Assembly (NCBI GenBank): GCA_022844275.1
Contig: JALHMB010000001.1
Coordinates: forward strand, 62,001-126,000
Source: Hyphomicrobiaceae bacterium
GTDB lineage: Bacteria; Pseudomonadota; Alphaproteobacteria; Rhizobiales; Hyphomicrobiaceae
DNA length: 64,000 nt
Direction: 5' to 3'
Below the pieces are notes generated by a model that had not been told where the DNA came from, searched no databases, and saw nothing but the letters and a program-made list of their open reading frames with translations. Shown here piece by piece: positions 26,661-34,651 of this stretch; position 1 is the stretch's first letter, and every line of letters begins with the position of its first letter. The translations under genes were made by a program, and so were the position numbers.

Positions 26661-27563
26661 TTAGCCCGCCGCGATGAACTCCGCCCTGCGATAACCCTGC
26701 AGGAACAGCAGTGCGGTGAGGTCGCCGTACGTGATGCCGGCATCGGCCTTGGCCGCAACGACGGGCTTGGCGCGATACGCGACCCCCAGTCCTGCCGCTC
26801 CGATCATCGCGAGGTCATTGGCGCCATCGCCGACGGCCAACGTCGCGTCGGAGGCAAGGGCTCGCATACTACGATAGTGGATCAGGGCCTCCAGCTTGGC
26901 TTCCCGTCCGAGAATAGGCCCGACAACGCCACCAGTCAGCTTTTCGTCAGCTATTTCGAGCTCGTTCGCGCGGTTCACATCGAACCCGACGGCGGTCGCC
27001 ACGCGCGAGGTGAAGAAGCTGAACCCGCCAGAAACGAGCGCCGTGAAGGCACCGTTCGCCCGCATGGTCGCGACGAGCGTGCGCGCACCCGGCATGAGCT
27101 CGATCCGCTCGTCGAACACGCGCCGCAACGCACTCACCTCGAGGCCGGCGAGCAGCCCGAGCCGCTCGCGCAGTGCTGCCTCGAAGGGAAGCTCGCCGCG
27201 CATGGCCCGCTCCGTGATGGCGGCAATGCGGGCCTTGAGCCCGAGCATGTCGGCCATCTCGTCGATGCATTCCTGCTGAATGATCGTCGAATCCATGTCG
27301 GCGATCAGCAAGCCTTTACGGCGGCCTGCAGCCGGCACCAGGCAAACATCGACCGGCGCACCCGCGAGACGCGCGGCGATCCTTTCGCGCGTCGCAAGCG
27401 CGGCAGCGATGTCTGCCGCCTCCAGCGAAATCTCGCAGGCTTCGCCCGGCGAAAGCCAATGCGGCACGGCTCCGCCGGTCTCGCCGGACGCGATCGCCAC
27501 GGCCGCATCGAACGGCGCCGATCCATCGGCGGCTCCGATCAGCACGAGAGCGAAGTTGGCCAT
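26661..27563 (-). CDS. serB: Phosphoserine phosphatase
   Basis: SerB removes phosphate from phosphoserine, the last step of serine synthesis. It is a HAD-superfamily enzyme of 300 residues. An ACT-like N-terminal region precedes the nucleophile motif ADMDST (Asp89, Asp91). ECIDEMAD, SGGFSFFTSRVA (motif II) and VGDGANDLAMIGAAGLGVAY (motif III/IV) follow. The start ATG at 27563 is the only good one. A family A repeat separates it from the divergent aminotransferase gene. Confidence 0.95.
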   Translation of the reverse strand: MANFALVLIGAADGSAPFDAAVAIASGETGGAVPHWLSPGEACEISLEAADIAAALATRERIAARLAGAPVDVCLVPAAGRRKGLLIADMDSTIIQQECIDEMADMLGLKARIAAITERAMRGELPFEAALRERLGLLAGLEVSALRRVFDERIELMPGARTLVATMRANGAFTALVSGGFSFFTSRVATAVGFDVNRANELEIADEKLTGGVVGPILGREAKLEALIHYRSMRALASDATLAVGDGANDLAMIGAAGLGVAYRAKPVVAAKADAGITYGDLTALLFLQGYRRAEFIAAG

Positions 27564-27697
27564 CGATATGTCCGGACGTGAGGTTTTGCGCTACCGCTAA
27601 GCGTCCCTTATTGCAGGGGACCTATGCCCCCGCAAGCACGACACGCCTTTGAAATATCAAGGCCCGCTGATATCGTCCGACGGAACCAGATATTCCA

Positions 27698-27865
27698 CTA
27701 GTGTCCCGATTTCGAAGTTCGCCCGACTTCGCTGCTTGCGTCCCGAGCGAACTTCGAAATCAAAGGGGACACTAGCGACTTAGACTAACTAGTGTGATTC
27801 AGGTCGAGAAACTCGCTCGGGACCCAGCCGCAAATAGTGGCGAGTTTCTCGATCATCACACTAGT
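27698..27865 (+). repeat. Family A twin-hairpin intergenic repeat, copy 2 (best preserved)
   Basis: Two large perfect hairpins stand in tandem. Hairpin 1: 27698-27707 pairs with 27766-27775 (CTAGTGTCCC/GGGACACTAG), then 27708-27722 pairs with 27747-27761 (15 bp), separated only by an AAA bulge; the loop is 24 nt. Hairpin 2: 27788-27798 pairs with 27855-27865 (ACTAGTGTGAT/ATCACACTAGT) and 27804-27816 with 27840-27852 (13 bp). It fills the serB/aminotransferase divergent gap and ends 22 nt before the aminotransferase ribosome-binding site. Confidence 0.92.
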
Positions 27866-27897
27866 GATCGTGAGCCCATCCAGCCAGGAGGATTCCC

Positions 27898-29226
27898 ATG
27901 GCCCCGCTCGACATGAAGCCCAATGAGCTCGAGTCCTATTGGGTACCATTCACGCCCAACCGGTCATTCAAGAAGAACCCGCGCCTTTTCTCCGGCGCCA
28001 AGGACATGCACTTCTTCACGCCGGACGGACGCAAGGTCATCGATGGCTCCGCGGGTCTCTTCTGCGTCAACGCGGGCCATGGTCGCGAGCCGATCACGAA
28101 AGCGATCCAGCAGGCCGCGGCGACGCTCGACTATGCGCCGCCCTTCCAGTACGGCCACCCGCAGCAGTTCCAGCTCTCGTCTCAGCTCACGATGATGGCG
28201 CCGGGCGATCTCGACTACGTGCTCTATGCCAACTCAGGCAGCGAGGCCGTCGACACCGCGCTCAAGGTCGCGCTCGCCTATCACCGCTCGCGCGGTGAAG
28301 GGAGCCGCACGCGCTTCATCGGCCGCGAGCGCGGCTATCACGGCGTCGGCTTCGGTGGTATCTCGGTCGGCGGCATGGTCGCCAACCGCAAGATGTTCGG
28401 CAACATGCTCGCCGGCGTCGACCATCTCCCCACGACGTACAATCGCGCGAAGCAGGCCTACACCAAGGGTGAGCCCGAGTGGGGCACGGAGACACTCGAC
28501 GAACTGAACCGCATGATCGGCCTACATGATGCCTCGACAATCGCCGCGGTCATCGTCGAGCCCGTCGCAGGTTCGACGGGTTGCCTGCCGCCGCCGAAGG
28601 GCTACCTCGAGAAGCTGCGCCAGATCACGGAGCAGCACGGCATCCTGCTCATCCTCGATGAGGTCATCACCGGCTTCGGGCGCCTCGGCCACGCCTTCGC
28701 GTCCGAGCGCTATGGAGTCGTGCCGGACATGATCACGTTCGCCAAGGGTGTGACGAACGGCGCCGTGCCGATGTCGGGTGTGCTTGTGCGCAAGGGCGTG
28801 TACGAGACTCACATGACGGGTGCCGAGCATCTGCCGGAGCTCTTCCACGGCTACACCTACTCGGGTCATCCGCTCGCCGTGGCGGCCGGCCTCGCAACCC
28901 TCCAGCTGTACCGGGACGAGGGTCTCTTCGAGCGCGCGAAGGCGCTGGAACCGGTTTTCGCGGATGCCATGCACAGCCTCAAGGGGCTGCCCAATGTCGC
29001 CGATATCCGCTCGTGTGGTCTTCTCGCGGCAATCGATCTCGATCCGGTGCCCGGCAAGCCCGGCCTGCGAGGCTATAATGCCATCGAGCGCATGTACGCG
29101 GATCATGACCTCTATGTGCGCGTCACGGCCGACACTATCGCGCCCTCGCCGCCGCTCATCGTCAGTGAGAGCCAGATCGGCGAGATCCGCGACAAGATCG
29201 CCGCGGTGATCAAGGCCGTCGCTTAA
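27898..29226 (+). CDS. Class III omega-amino acid aminotransferase (beta-alanine:pyruvate type)
   Basis: This 442-residue PLP enzyme transfers amino groups from omega-amino acids or amines to pyruvate. N-terminal YWVPFTPNRSFKKNPRLF is typical of omega-amino acid:pyruvate aminotransferases. YANSGSEAVDTALKVAL binds PLP phosphate, ILDEVITGFGRLG carries the PLP-nitrogen Asp, and the Schiff-base lysine is Lys283 in FAKGVTNGA. CAGGAGG lies upstream of the ATG. A family A repeat sits directly in the leader, and a good terminator follows. Confidence 0.93.
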   Translation: MAPLDMKPNELESYWVPFTPNRSFKKNPRLFSGAKDMHFFTPDGRKVIDGSAGLFCVNAGHGREPITKAIQQAAATLDYAPPFQYGHPQQFQLSSQLTMMAPGDLDYVLYANSGSEAVDTALKVALAYHRSRGEGSRTRFIGRERGYHGVGFGGISVGGMVANRKMFGNMLAGVDHLPTTYNRAKQAYTKGEPEWGTETLDELNRMIGLHDASTIAAVIVEPVAGSTGCLPPPKGYLEKLRQITEQHGILLILDEVITGFGRLGHAFASERYGVVPDMITFAKGVTNGAVPMSGVLVRKGVYETHMTGAEHLPELFHGYTYSGHPLAVAAGLATLQLYRDEGLFERAKALEPVFADAMHSLKGLPNVADIRSCGLLAAIDLDPVPGKPGLRGYNAIERMYADHDLYVRVTADTIAPSPPLIVSESQIGEIRDKIAAVIKAVA

Positions 29227-29254
29227 GCGCGGACGCCACGCGAACCAATTGCAG

Positions 29255-29287
29255 CGGGCCTGGAGAAATCCGGGCCCGTTTTCTTTT
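29255..29287 (+). terminator. Terminator of the omega-aminotransferase gene
   Basis: A 10-bp stem (29255-29264/29269-29278, CGGGCC/GGCCCG core with one G-T pair) has a GAAA tetraloop and is followed by a T-rich run with two TTTT blocks. It begins 28 nt after the stop codon. Confidence 0.85.
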
Positions 29288-29316
29288 GCACTGAGCGATC
29301 GCGCGTTTGGCGCGAA

Positions 29317-29505
29317 CAGGGCTGCCGCCCTGTAACCCGCCCGGGGGACACCCCCGGAGCCCCGTCTTTTATTGATTTGGAGATTGCAGCGAGCGATCAA
29401 GTCATAAAGGCGGGTGGGTTCGGGAGGGTGTCCCTCCCGATGGAGCGCGAGGGTCATGCAGGAGGCATGCCAGAGGCATGGCCTCGCTCGCGCCGCAGGC
29501 GCGAG
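29317..29505 (-). repeat. Family C mosaic hairpin repeat, copy 1
   Basis: A chain of short perfect hairpins: CAGGGC/GCCCTG (29317-29332), CCGGGGG/CCCCCGG (29341-29357), CGGGAGGG/CCCTCCCG (29421-29439), a GGCATGCC palindrome near 29464 and CTCGCGCC/GGCGCGAG (29487-29505). The last hairpin lies 8 nt beyond the stop of the ornithine cyclodeaminase-like gene. The same order of elements recurs at 56599-56685. Confidence 0.85.
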
Positions 29506-29513
29506 TGCCTTGC

Positions 29514-30464
29514 CTAACGCGGCAGCTCAATACCCGCGCCGACGGAGAGCGCCGTCTCGTACACGAGATTGGCGACGACCATGTCCTCCATGGCATTGCC
29601 CATCGACTTGTAGAGCGTGATCTCATCGGCGCTGGTGCGGCCCGGCTTGGTGCCGGCGAGGACTTCGCCGAGTTCCACGGCCCTCGATGAATCGCGACCG
29701 GCGAGTTCCGCGCAGCCGACGGGCGCCGGGCTGAAGGCATTGCGCGTCTCAACGCAGATCTGCGCCCGGTCGATCAGCGCCGACGGCACCTCGCTTCCCG
29801 GCGGCGCAAAGCCGACCGATGTTACGTGCGTGCCGGGCTTGATCCAGGCGTCGTCGATGACCGGTGTAGACGAGGATGTCGTGAGGCAGACGATGTCGGA
29901 AGTTCGGACGGCAGACTCGAGGTCCGTCACTACGGTCGCGAGCGGGCTTTCGCCAGCGATGGCGTTGGCCACGTCGTGCCGCCGCGCAGCGACGCGAATT
30001 TCCGAAATGTTCAGCAGTTTGGCGAGCAGGCGCACATGTTCGCGGGCCTGCACGCCGCCGCCGACGACCGTTGCAATCTTCGCATCCCGCCGCGCCAGCG
30101 GATCAATCGAGAGAATGGCGCCACCGGCCGTGCGTACGCCGGTGATCGCCGCCGCATCCATAATGGCGAGCGGCGCACCGGTCTCACTGTCGAATAGACT
30201 GATGAGGCCCACATGGCTCGGCAGGTGGTGGGCGTGATTGCCCTCGAAGACGTTCACCGCCTTGAGCGCGATGTGCCGGCCCGGCATCCAGGCCAGCATA
30301 GCCAGCGCGAAACCCTTGTGCGGGACATCGACTTTCGGGCGCGGCGGCGCCTGAACCGTGCCGGCGCTCAGTGCCTTGAAGCCCTCGGCCAGTGTCGCAA
30401 GCACGGCACTTGGTTCCATGAGCGATGTCACGTCGGCCGTCGAGAGATAGCGGATCGAAGTCAC
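29514..30464 (-). CDS. Ornithine cyclodeaminase / mu-crystallin family protein
   Basis: The 316-residue NAD(P)-binding protein has ITGVRTAGGAILSID (residues about 103-117) and the Rossmann motif VVGGGVQAREHV, followed by the conserved SVGFAPPGSEVP segment. Family members include ornithine cyclodeaminase, alanine dehydrogenase and ketimine reductases; the substrate cannot be settled here. The start is a GTG at 30464 (MTSIRYL), with a weak AGG upstream; the open frame extends 17 codons further. A 105-nt gap separates it from rcdA upstream on the same strand. Confidence 0.87.
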   Translation of the reverse strand: MTSIRYLSTADVTSLMEPSAVLATLAEGFKALSAGTVQAPPRPKVDVPHKGFALAMLAWMPGRHIALKAVNVFEGNHAHHLPSHVGLISLFDSETGAPLAIMDAAAITGVRTAGGAILSIDPLARRDAKIATVVGGGVQAREHVRLLAKLLNISEIRVAARRHDVANAIAGESPLATVVTDLESAVRTSDIVCLTTSSSTPVIDDAWIKPGTHVTSVGFAPPGSEVPSALIDRAQICVETRNAFSPAPVGCAELAGRDSSRAVELGEVLAGTKPGRTSADEITLYKSMGNAMEDMVVANLVYETALSVGAGIELPR

Positions 30465-30569
30465 GACCTGAGCCCTTCCGCGCTGACGAACAAGAGTAAG
30501 CCGGCGGTGTGCCATGCACGCCGCCAGCTGACAAGAAATCGCGGATTGGTTGGTTCGGCAAGCCGCCGA

Positions 30570-31112
30570 TCAGTGCGGGCGCGCCGAATTCGAGCCGAAG
30601 GCCGCCTCGATGCTGGCGATCTGCTGGCTGACCGGATTTTCCTGCGCCTCGAAACGAGACGCGCGCGAGGCCTCGAGCGCCCGGTCGATGCGCACGACGC
30701 GATCCTGAAGCGCGAAGCTCTCCTCGATGAGCGCGCGGATCGTGCGCGGCAGTCCGCCGTAGTCCTTCACGTGCTGCGGCCGCGCAACACCAAGACGGAT
30801 ACGGCGGCGCTTCACGTGGGCTTCCTCCGGCGTGATCTCGCCGAGCTTGAGCGCACGGCGCATGAGCAGCCACGAGGCAAGCTCGAGCAGCCGCGTCGTC
30901 AGACGCATGCTCTCGGTTGCATAAACGACGTTGAGTGAAGCGGTCAGCGCCTTGGCTTCCTGCCGGCCGGCGCCGTCGAGATAGGTGGCGGTGCGCTCGA
31001 CGAGTGCCATGCCATCCTTGAAAATCTGGTCGAACTGATCGGACGCGGTGAAACGCTCGGCAAACGAGACTGTTTCGCCGTTGCCGGCATTCGAAGCGAC
31101 GCTACGCACCAT
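30570..31112 (-). CDS. rcdA: DUF1465 protein, RcdA-like adaptor
   Basis: The 180-residue helical protein matches DUF1465, whose studied member is Caulobacter RcdA, an adaptor that delivers CtrA and other substrates to ClpXP. The conserved block SFAERFTASDQFD, then GMALVERTATYLDGAGRQEAKAL and YATESMRLTTRLLELASWLL, is clear. The start is placed at the ATG at 31112; an ATG at 31178 would add 22 residues not seen in the family. Together with the CtrA-type box upstream of the NlpD-like gene it suggests a CtrA-type cell cycle. Gene symbol by homology. Confidence 0.75.
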   Translation of the reverse strand: MVRSVASNAGNGETVSFAERFTASDQFDQIFKDGMALVERTATYLDGAGRQEAKALTASLNVVYATESMRLTTRLLELASWLLMRRALKLGEITPEEAHVKRRRIRLGVARPQHVKDYGGLPRTIRALIEESFALQDRVVRIDRALEASRASRFEAQENPVSQQIASIEAAFGSNSARPH

Positions 31113-31255
31113 GGGACCCACCACAACAGAACTCGACACAGCTTTCAACCTATCAGCAACCTTGTTCGCTGGGAACATCGCAGCTGCCGGTTAACAAAGC
31201 TCTCTCGTAATTGGCGCTAATATGTGGCTCGCGCGCGGCACTTGTGGATAAGCCA

Positions 31256-31666
31256 TTAACGATTGAGGCTGAAATGCGCTCTACCGCCGCCGCCGTTGAG
31301 CGACGCGCTCATCCTGCTGCTGCTGTGCATCTTGATGCGGATCGATCCCTGAATGCCGTATTCAGTGTTGGTGAATTCTCCTGAATAAGTGCTGCTCGTG
31401 AGCTGTGCGAGCGCCGCACTCTGGGTGACGCGCGCGGATGCCGTTGCGCAAACGGCGTGCATGGCGACACCACCGCCGCCGGACTGCCGGAAGGTCGCGC
31501 GGCAGCGTGCCCGCTCCTGTTCACCCGACGGGTAGATGATCGTACCGCCGCCGGCCCACGAGCCGACAAGCGACTGCGCCGAGGCCGGCGCAACGTCGAA
31601 CGCGAGCAAACCCAGCGCACCGGCGAGCGCCATCGCGGCACCGTTGGACTTGTAGTGAAGGGTCAT
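31256..31666 (-). CDS. Small secreted protein of unknown function
   Basis: The 136-residue protein has a clear signal peptide (cleavage after PASA, about residue 30). A beta-rich mature region follows with LVGSWAGGGTIIYPSGEQE, RCRATFRQ and a second Cys in MHAVCATAS, then polar and glycine-rich strands. This looks like a recurrent family of secreted, lipocalin-like hypothetical proteins in Hyphomicrobiales. The ATG at 31666 has GAGGAG 8 nt upstream. Stands alone. Confidence 0.7.
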   Translation of the reverse strand: MTLHYKSNGAAMALAGALGLLAFDVAPASAQSLVGSWAGGGTIIYPSGEQERARCRATFRQSGGGGVAMHAVCATASARVTQSAALAQLTSSTYSGEFTNTEYGIQGSIRIKMHSSSRMSASLNGGGGRAHFSLNR

Positions 31667-31909
31667 AGAAGTGCTCCTCTCCCCGCAGCACTTTGAAGGT
31701 AGGAGCGCCCCCTCATCGCGACAACGGGACGCTGCACTGCACGACCAGGGATAAGCTCTGGATAGCGCTGTCACAGCGCGCGCGGCTGTGGACATCCGTC
31801 GCGCAAAATGGCCGAAAAACGGGCGCGCGTGCGGTGGACAGGCACTGGGATCGTCGACAAGGTGAGAATCACTTCACCGCCCTTGAACTGTTTGTGATCG
31901 GCACTCGGC

Positions 31910-32329
31910 ATGTCCGCACGTCCACTGTCTGCTCCACCTCCTGGCTTCGAGCACCTCTTCCCCGAAGACAACTTCGAACGATTGAACGGTCCTTTCTATC
32001 GACGCATGGCAAGCGATGGCTCAGCCACCTACGGCTTCCACAGCGACGCGCGCCATGGCAATTCGAATGGCGTCCTGCACGGCGGCGCGCTCGTCTTGTT
32101 CCTCGACCACATGATGGGCCACTACCTCGCGAGTGTGGTTCAGTGCCCCACCGCGACCATTGGCCTCGACAGCCGCTTCATCGCGGGCATGGCGCCCGGA
32201 GTATGGATCGAGGGCAGCGTCACGATCAGGCGCCGCGCACGCACGATCGCGTTCGTTGACGGGGAAGCGAGCGCGGACGGCAAGCTCCTCGCGACGGCCA
32301 CCGGAATTTTCAGGGTGTTCGAGAAATGA
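31910..32329 (+). CDS. PaaI-type hotdog thioesterase
   Basis: This 139-residue hotdog-fold protein has the family motif VLHGGALVLFLDHMMG (about residues 55-70), where the Asp and Gly-rich helix form the acyl-CoA thioesterase site. The DSRFIAGMAPG strand follows. Substrate unknown, probably an aryl- or acyl-CoA. The ATG at 31910 is used; the upstream region has no strong Shine-Dalgarno. Convergent with the next gene; a family A repeat fills the space between. Confidence 0.87.
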   Translation: MSARPLSAPPPGFEHLFPEDNFERLNGPFYRRMASDGSATYGFHSDARHGNSNGVLHGGALVLFLDHMMGHYLASVVQCPTATIGLDSRFIAGMAPGVWIEGSVTIRRRARTIAFVDGEASADGKLLATATGIFRVFEK

Positions 32330-32339
32330 AGGGCGCCTC

Positions 32340-32501
32340 AGTGTCCTAATTCCGAAGTTCGCTCACCCTCGCTGCTTGCACTTGGAGCGAACTTCGGAAT
32401 CTCAAGGGGCCTCTGAAACCATAGATCTGCTCGCGCGATCCAGATCGAGAAATTCGCTCTGCGCCTTGCAGGGTATGGCGAATTCTCGATCATCACGCGA
32501 G
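32340..32501 (+). repeat. Family A twin-hairpin intergenic repeat, copy 3
   Basis: Starts with AGTGTCCT. Hairpin 1 pairs 32349-32364 with 32385-32400 perfectly over 16 bp. Hairpin 2 pairs 32443-32457 with 32478-32491 (one bulged A) inside an outer stem 32429-32438 with 32492-32501 (one mismatch). The loop of hairpin 1 shares TCGCTGCTTGC with the copy at 27700. Lies between two convergent genes. Confidence 0.9.
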
Positions 32502-32517
32502 CGGCGCCCTTGTTGTT

Positions 32518-33732
32518 TCAGGTCTTGACCTTGAAGAGCTCTTTCTGGTCGCTCTTCTTCACGTCGATGAGATGCCAGGGCAGGCCCTGCTTGCCGATCT
32601 CGTCCATGAAGGGCTTCGAGGGAAGCTGCTCGACGTTGAACACGCCTTTCCCCTTCCAGTGGCCCTGGAACATCATCATGGCGCCGACGACGGGCGGCAC
32701 GCCGGTCGTGTACGAGACCGCCTGCGCGCCAGTCTCCTTGTAGGAAGCGGCGTGGTCGCACACGTTGTAGATCATCGCGCGCTTTTCCTTGCCGCCCTTT
32801 TTGCCGACGAAGATGCAGCCGATCGAGGTCTTGCCCGTGTAGTTCTCGCCGAGCGACGACGGCGGCGGCAGCAGTTCCTTCAGGAATTCCATCGGGATCA
32901 CGGGATGGCCCTTGTACATGACGGGGTCGATGCGGGTCATGCCGACGTTCTGAAGCACCTCGAGGTGCTTGATGTAGTTGTCCGAGAACGTCATCCAGAA
33001 GCGGATCTGCTCCAGGTCCTTGATGTTCTTGACAAGGCTCTCCTCCTCCTCGTGATAGATGAGGTAGCTCTTGCGCTCGCCGACCTTCGGATAGTCGATC
33101 ATCACGGAGATCGAGAGCGGATCGATCTCGATCCACTTGCCCTTCTTCCAATACTTGCCGCGCTGGGTGACCTCGCGGAGGTTGATCTCCGGATTGAAGT
33201 TGGTCGCGAACGCCTTGCCGTGACTGCCGTCATTGCAATCCACGATGTCGATCTGGTTGATCTCGTCGAACAGGAACTCCTGCGCATAGGCGCAGTAGAT
33301 GTTCGACTGGCCCGGATCGAAGCCGCAGCCGAGCACGGCCATGATGCCGGCCTTCTTGTATTTGTCGTGATAGGGCCACTGCCACTTGTAGGTGAACTTC
33401 GCCTCGTCGCGCGGCTCGTAGTTGGCCGTATCCATGTAGTGCACGCCCGTCTCCAGGCACGCGTCCATGATCGGCAGATCCTGATACGGCAGAGCCATGT
33501 TGATGACGAGGTGCGGCTTGATCTTCTTCAGGAGCTTGACGGTCGCCTTGACGTCATCGGCGTCGACCTGATGCACCTCGATCGGCGTCTTGCAGCGCTT
33601 GGCGACGGCCTTGCAGCTCTCGATGCGGCGCGAGGCCAGGTGGATCGTCTTGAACACGTCGCGGTTCATCGCGCACTTCTGCGCGACGACGGAACCGGCA
33701 GCGCCGGCGCCAATGATCAGAACGGTATCCAC
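32518..33732 (-). CDS. Saccharopine dehydrogenase family, carboxynorspermidine synthase-like
   Basis: The 404-residue protein starts with a Rossmann motif (IIGAGAAGSVVAQKC). It shows the segments typical of carboxynorspermidine dehydrogenase (Lys9-like): MDTANYEPRDEAKF, VLGCGFDPGQSNIYCAYA and IVDCNDGSHGKAFATNFNPE. The reaction would be reductive condensation of aspartate semialdehyde with a diamine on the way to (nor)spermidine or homospermidine. The usual partner, carboxynorspermidine decarboxylase (nspC), is not in the window. GTG at 33732 has GAGGAG upstream. An 8-bp inverted repeat lies in the promoter region. Confidence 0.85.
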   Translation of the reverse strand: MDTVLIIGAGAAGSVVAQKCAMNRDVFKTIHLASRRIESCKAVAKRCKTPIEVHQVDADDVKATVKLLKKIKPHLVINMALPYQDLPIMDACLETGVHYMDTANYEPRDEAKFTYKWQWPYHDKYKKAGIMAVLGCGFDPGQSNIYCAYAQEFLFDEINQIDIVDCNDGSHGKAFATNFNPEINLREVTQRGKYWKKGKWIEIDPLSISVMIDYPKVGERKSYLIYHEEEESLVKNIKDLEQIRFWMTFSDNYIKHLEVLQNVGMTRIDPVMYKGHPVIPMEFLKELLPPPSSLGENYTGKTSIGCIFVGKKGGKEKRAMIYNVCDHAASYKETGAQAVSYTTGVPPVVGAMMMFQGHWKGKGVFNVEQLPSKPFMDEIGKQGLPWHLIDVKKSDQKELFKVKT

Positions 33733-33823
33733 GGGGCGTCTCCTCGGATGCTTTGGGGGATGTCGCGCGCAGGCGGGAGGCGGAGATTTCCGGCTCCTTC
33801 CTCCCTTGGGCGGCGTCGATATT

Positions 33824-33848
33824 GCAGTTGACTGTCTAATTCAACTGC
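33824..33848. promoter_or_regulatory. Perfect 8-bp inverted repeat upstream of the saccharopine dehydrogenase-like gene
   Basis: GCAGTTGA (33824-33831) and TCAACTGC (33841-33848) are perfect inverted repeats with a 9-nt AT-rich spacer, about 92-117 nt upstream of the GTG start. No T-run follows on either strand, so an operator for a dimeric regulator is more likely than a terminator. The regulator is unknown. Confidence 0.4.
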
Positions 33849-33873
33849 GTTCTGGGACCTTCGGCTCGATGAG

Positions 33874-34560
33874 CTATGGCTTTGTTGCCAGCGGCGGCCG
33901 ACTGCCGAAGATTGCGCTGCCGACACGCACGTACGTCGCGCCGAGTTCCACAGCCGCCTCGAAGTCGCCGCTCATGCCCATGCTGAGCTCAGGAAGCCCG
34001 TGCTCGCGGGCGAGTTTGGACAGCAGTGCGAAGTGCAGGGCCGGCTCCTCGTCGACGGGCGGGATGCACATGAGGCCTTCGATTTCCAGCTTCAGCTCGT
34101 CCTGCACGAGCTTGAGGAAGGCCGGCAGGTCCGCCGGTGCCACGCCCGCCTTCTGCTCCTCCTCGCCCGTGTTGACCTGGACGAGCAAGCGGAGCGTCTT
34201 GCCGCGCGTCGCCATCTCCGCCTTCAGCGCGTGCGCGAGCTTCGGCCGGTCCAGCGTGTGCAGCACATCGAAGAGGGCGACGGCATCGCGCACCTTGTTG
34301 GTCTGCAGGGGCCCGATGAGGTGCAGCTCCACGTCCGGATGCGCATTCTTCAGGGCTGGCCACTTGGACTGGGCCTCCTGAACGCGGTTTTCACCGAACA
34401 GCCGCTGCCCTGCGGCGATCACCGGCTTGATGTCCACCTCGCCGAAGGTCTTGGAGACCACCACCAGCCGGACAGAGGCCGGATCGCGTCCAACTTCCCG
34501 CGCCGCCTTCTCGATCCGGCCACGGACGGCTTCGAGCCGTGATTCTGCCGTCTCCGTCAT
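33874..34560 (-). CDS. PLP homeostasis protein (YggS/PLPBP family)
   Basis: The 228-residue TIM-barrel protein binds pyridoxal phosphate without known catalysis and keeps PLP and amino-acid pools balanced. The PLP lysine is in VVSKTF (near residue 37). [29 protein letters not shown] and [22 protein letters not shown] (split over two strands) are family signatures. Divergent from leuS; 141 nt upstream of the saccharopine dehydrogenase-like gene on the same strand. Confidence 0.94.
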   Translation of the reverse strand: MTETAESRLEAVRGRIEKAAREVGRDPASVRLVVVSKTFGEVDIKPVIAAGQRLFGENRVQEAQSKWPALKNAHPDVELHLIGPLQTNKVRDAVALFDVLHTLDRPKLAHALKAEMATRGKTLRLLVQVNTGEEEQKAGVAPADLPAFLKLVQDELKLEIEGLMCIPPVDEEPALHFALLSKLAREHGLPELSMGMSGDFEAAVELGATYVRVGSAIFGSRPPLATKP

Positions 34561-34651
34561 CGTCTCCGCCTTGACCCGCCCAATCCTTTGGGCACATTAC
34601 GCGCCGAGCTTATTCGCCCACAGTATGACAACACCCACCGAGGTCGCCCCA

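Noticed and set aside
27698-27865. CRISPR-like repeat array
   Set aside because: Only one twin-hairpin unit per site, no regular spacers and no cas genes.
29317-29505. Group II intron or retron remnant
   Set aside because: No domain V, reverse transcriptase or msr/msd pattern; the hairpins recur at 56599-56685 as a plain intergenic repeat.
32572-33831. 419-residue open frame opposite the saccharopine dehydrogenase-like gene
   Set aside because: Shadow ORF with Arg/Leu/Val/Asp-biased composition and no recognisable domain.
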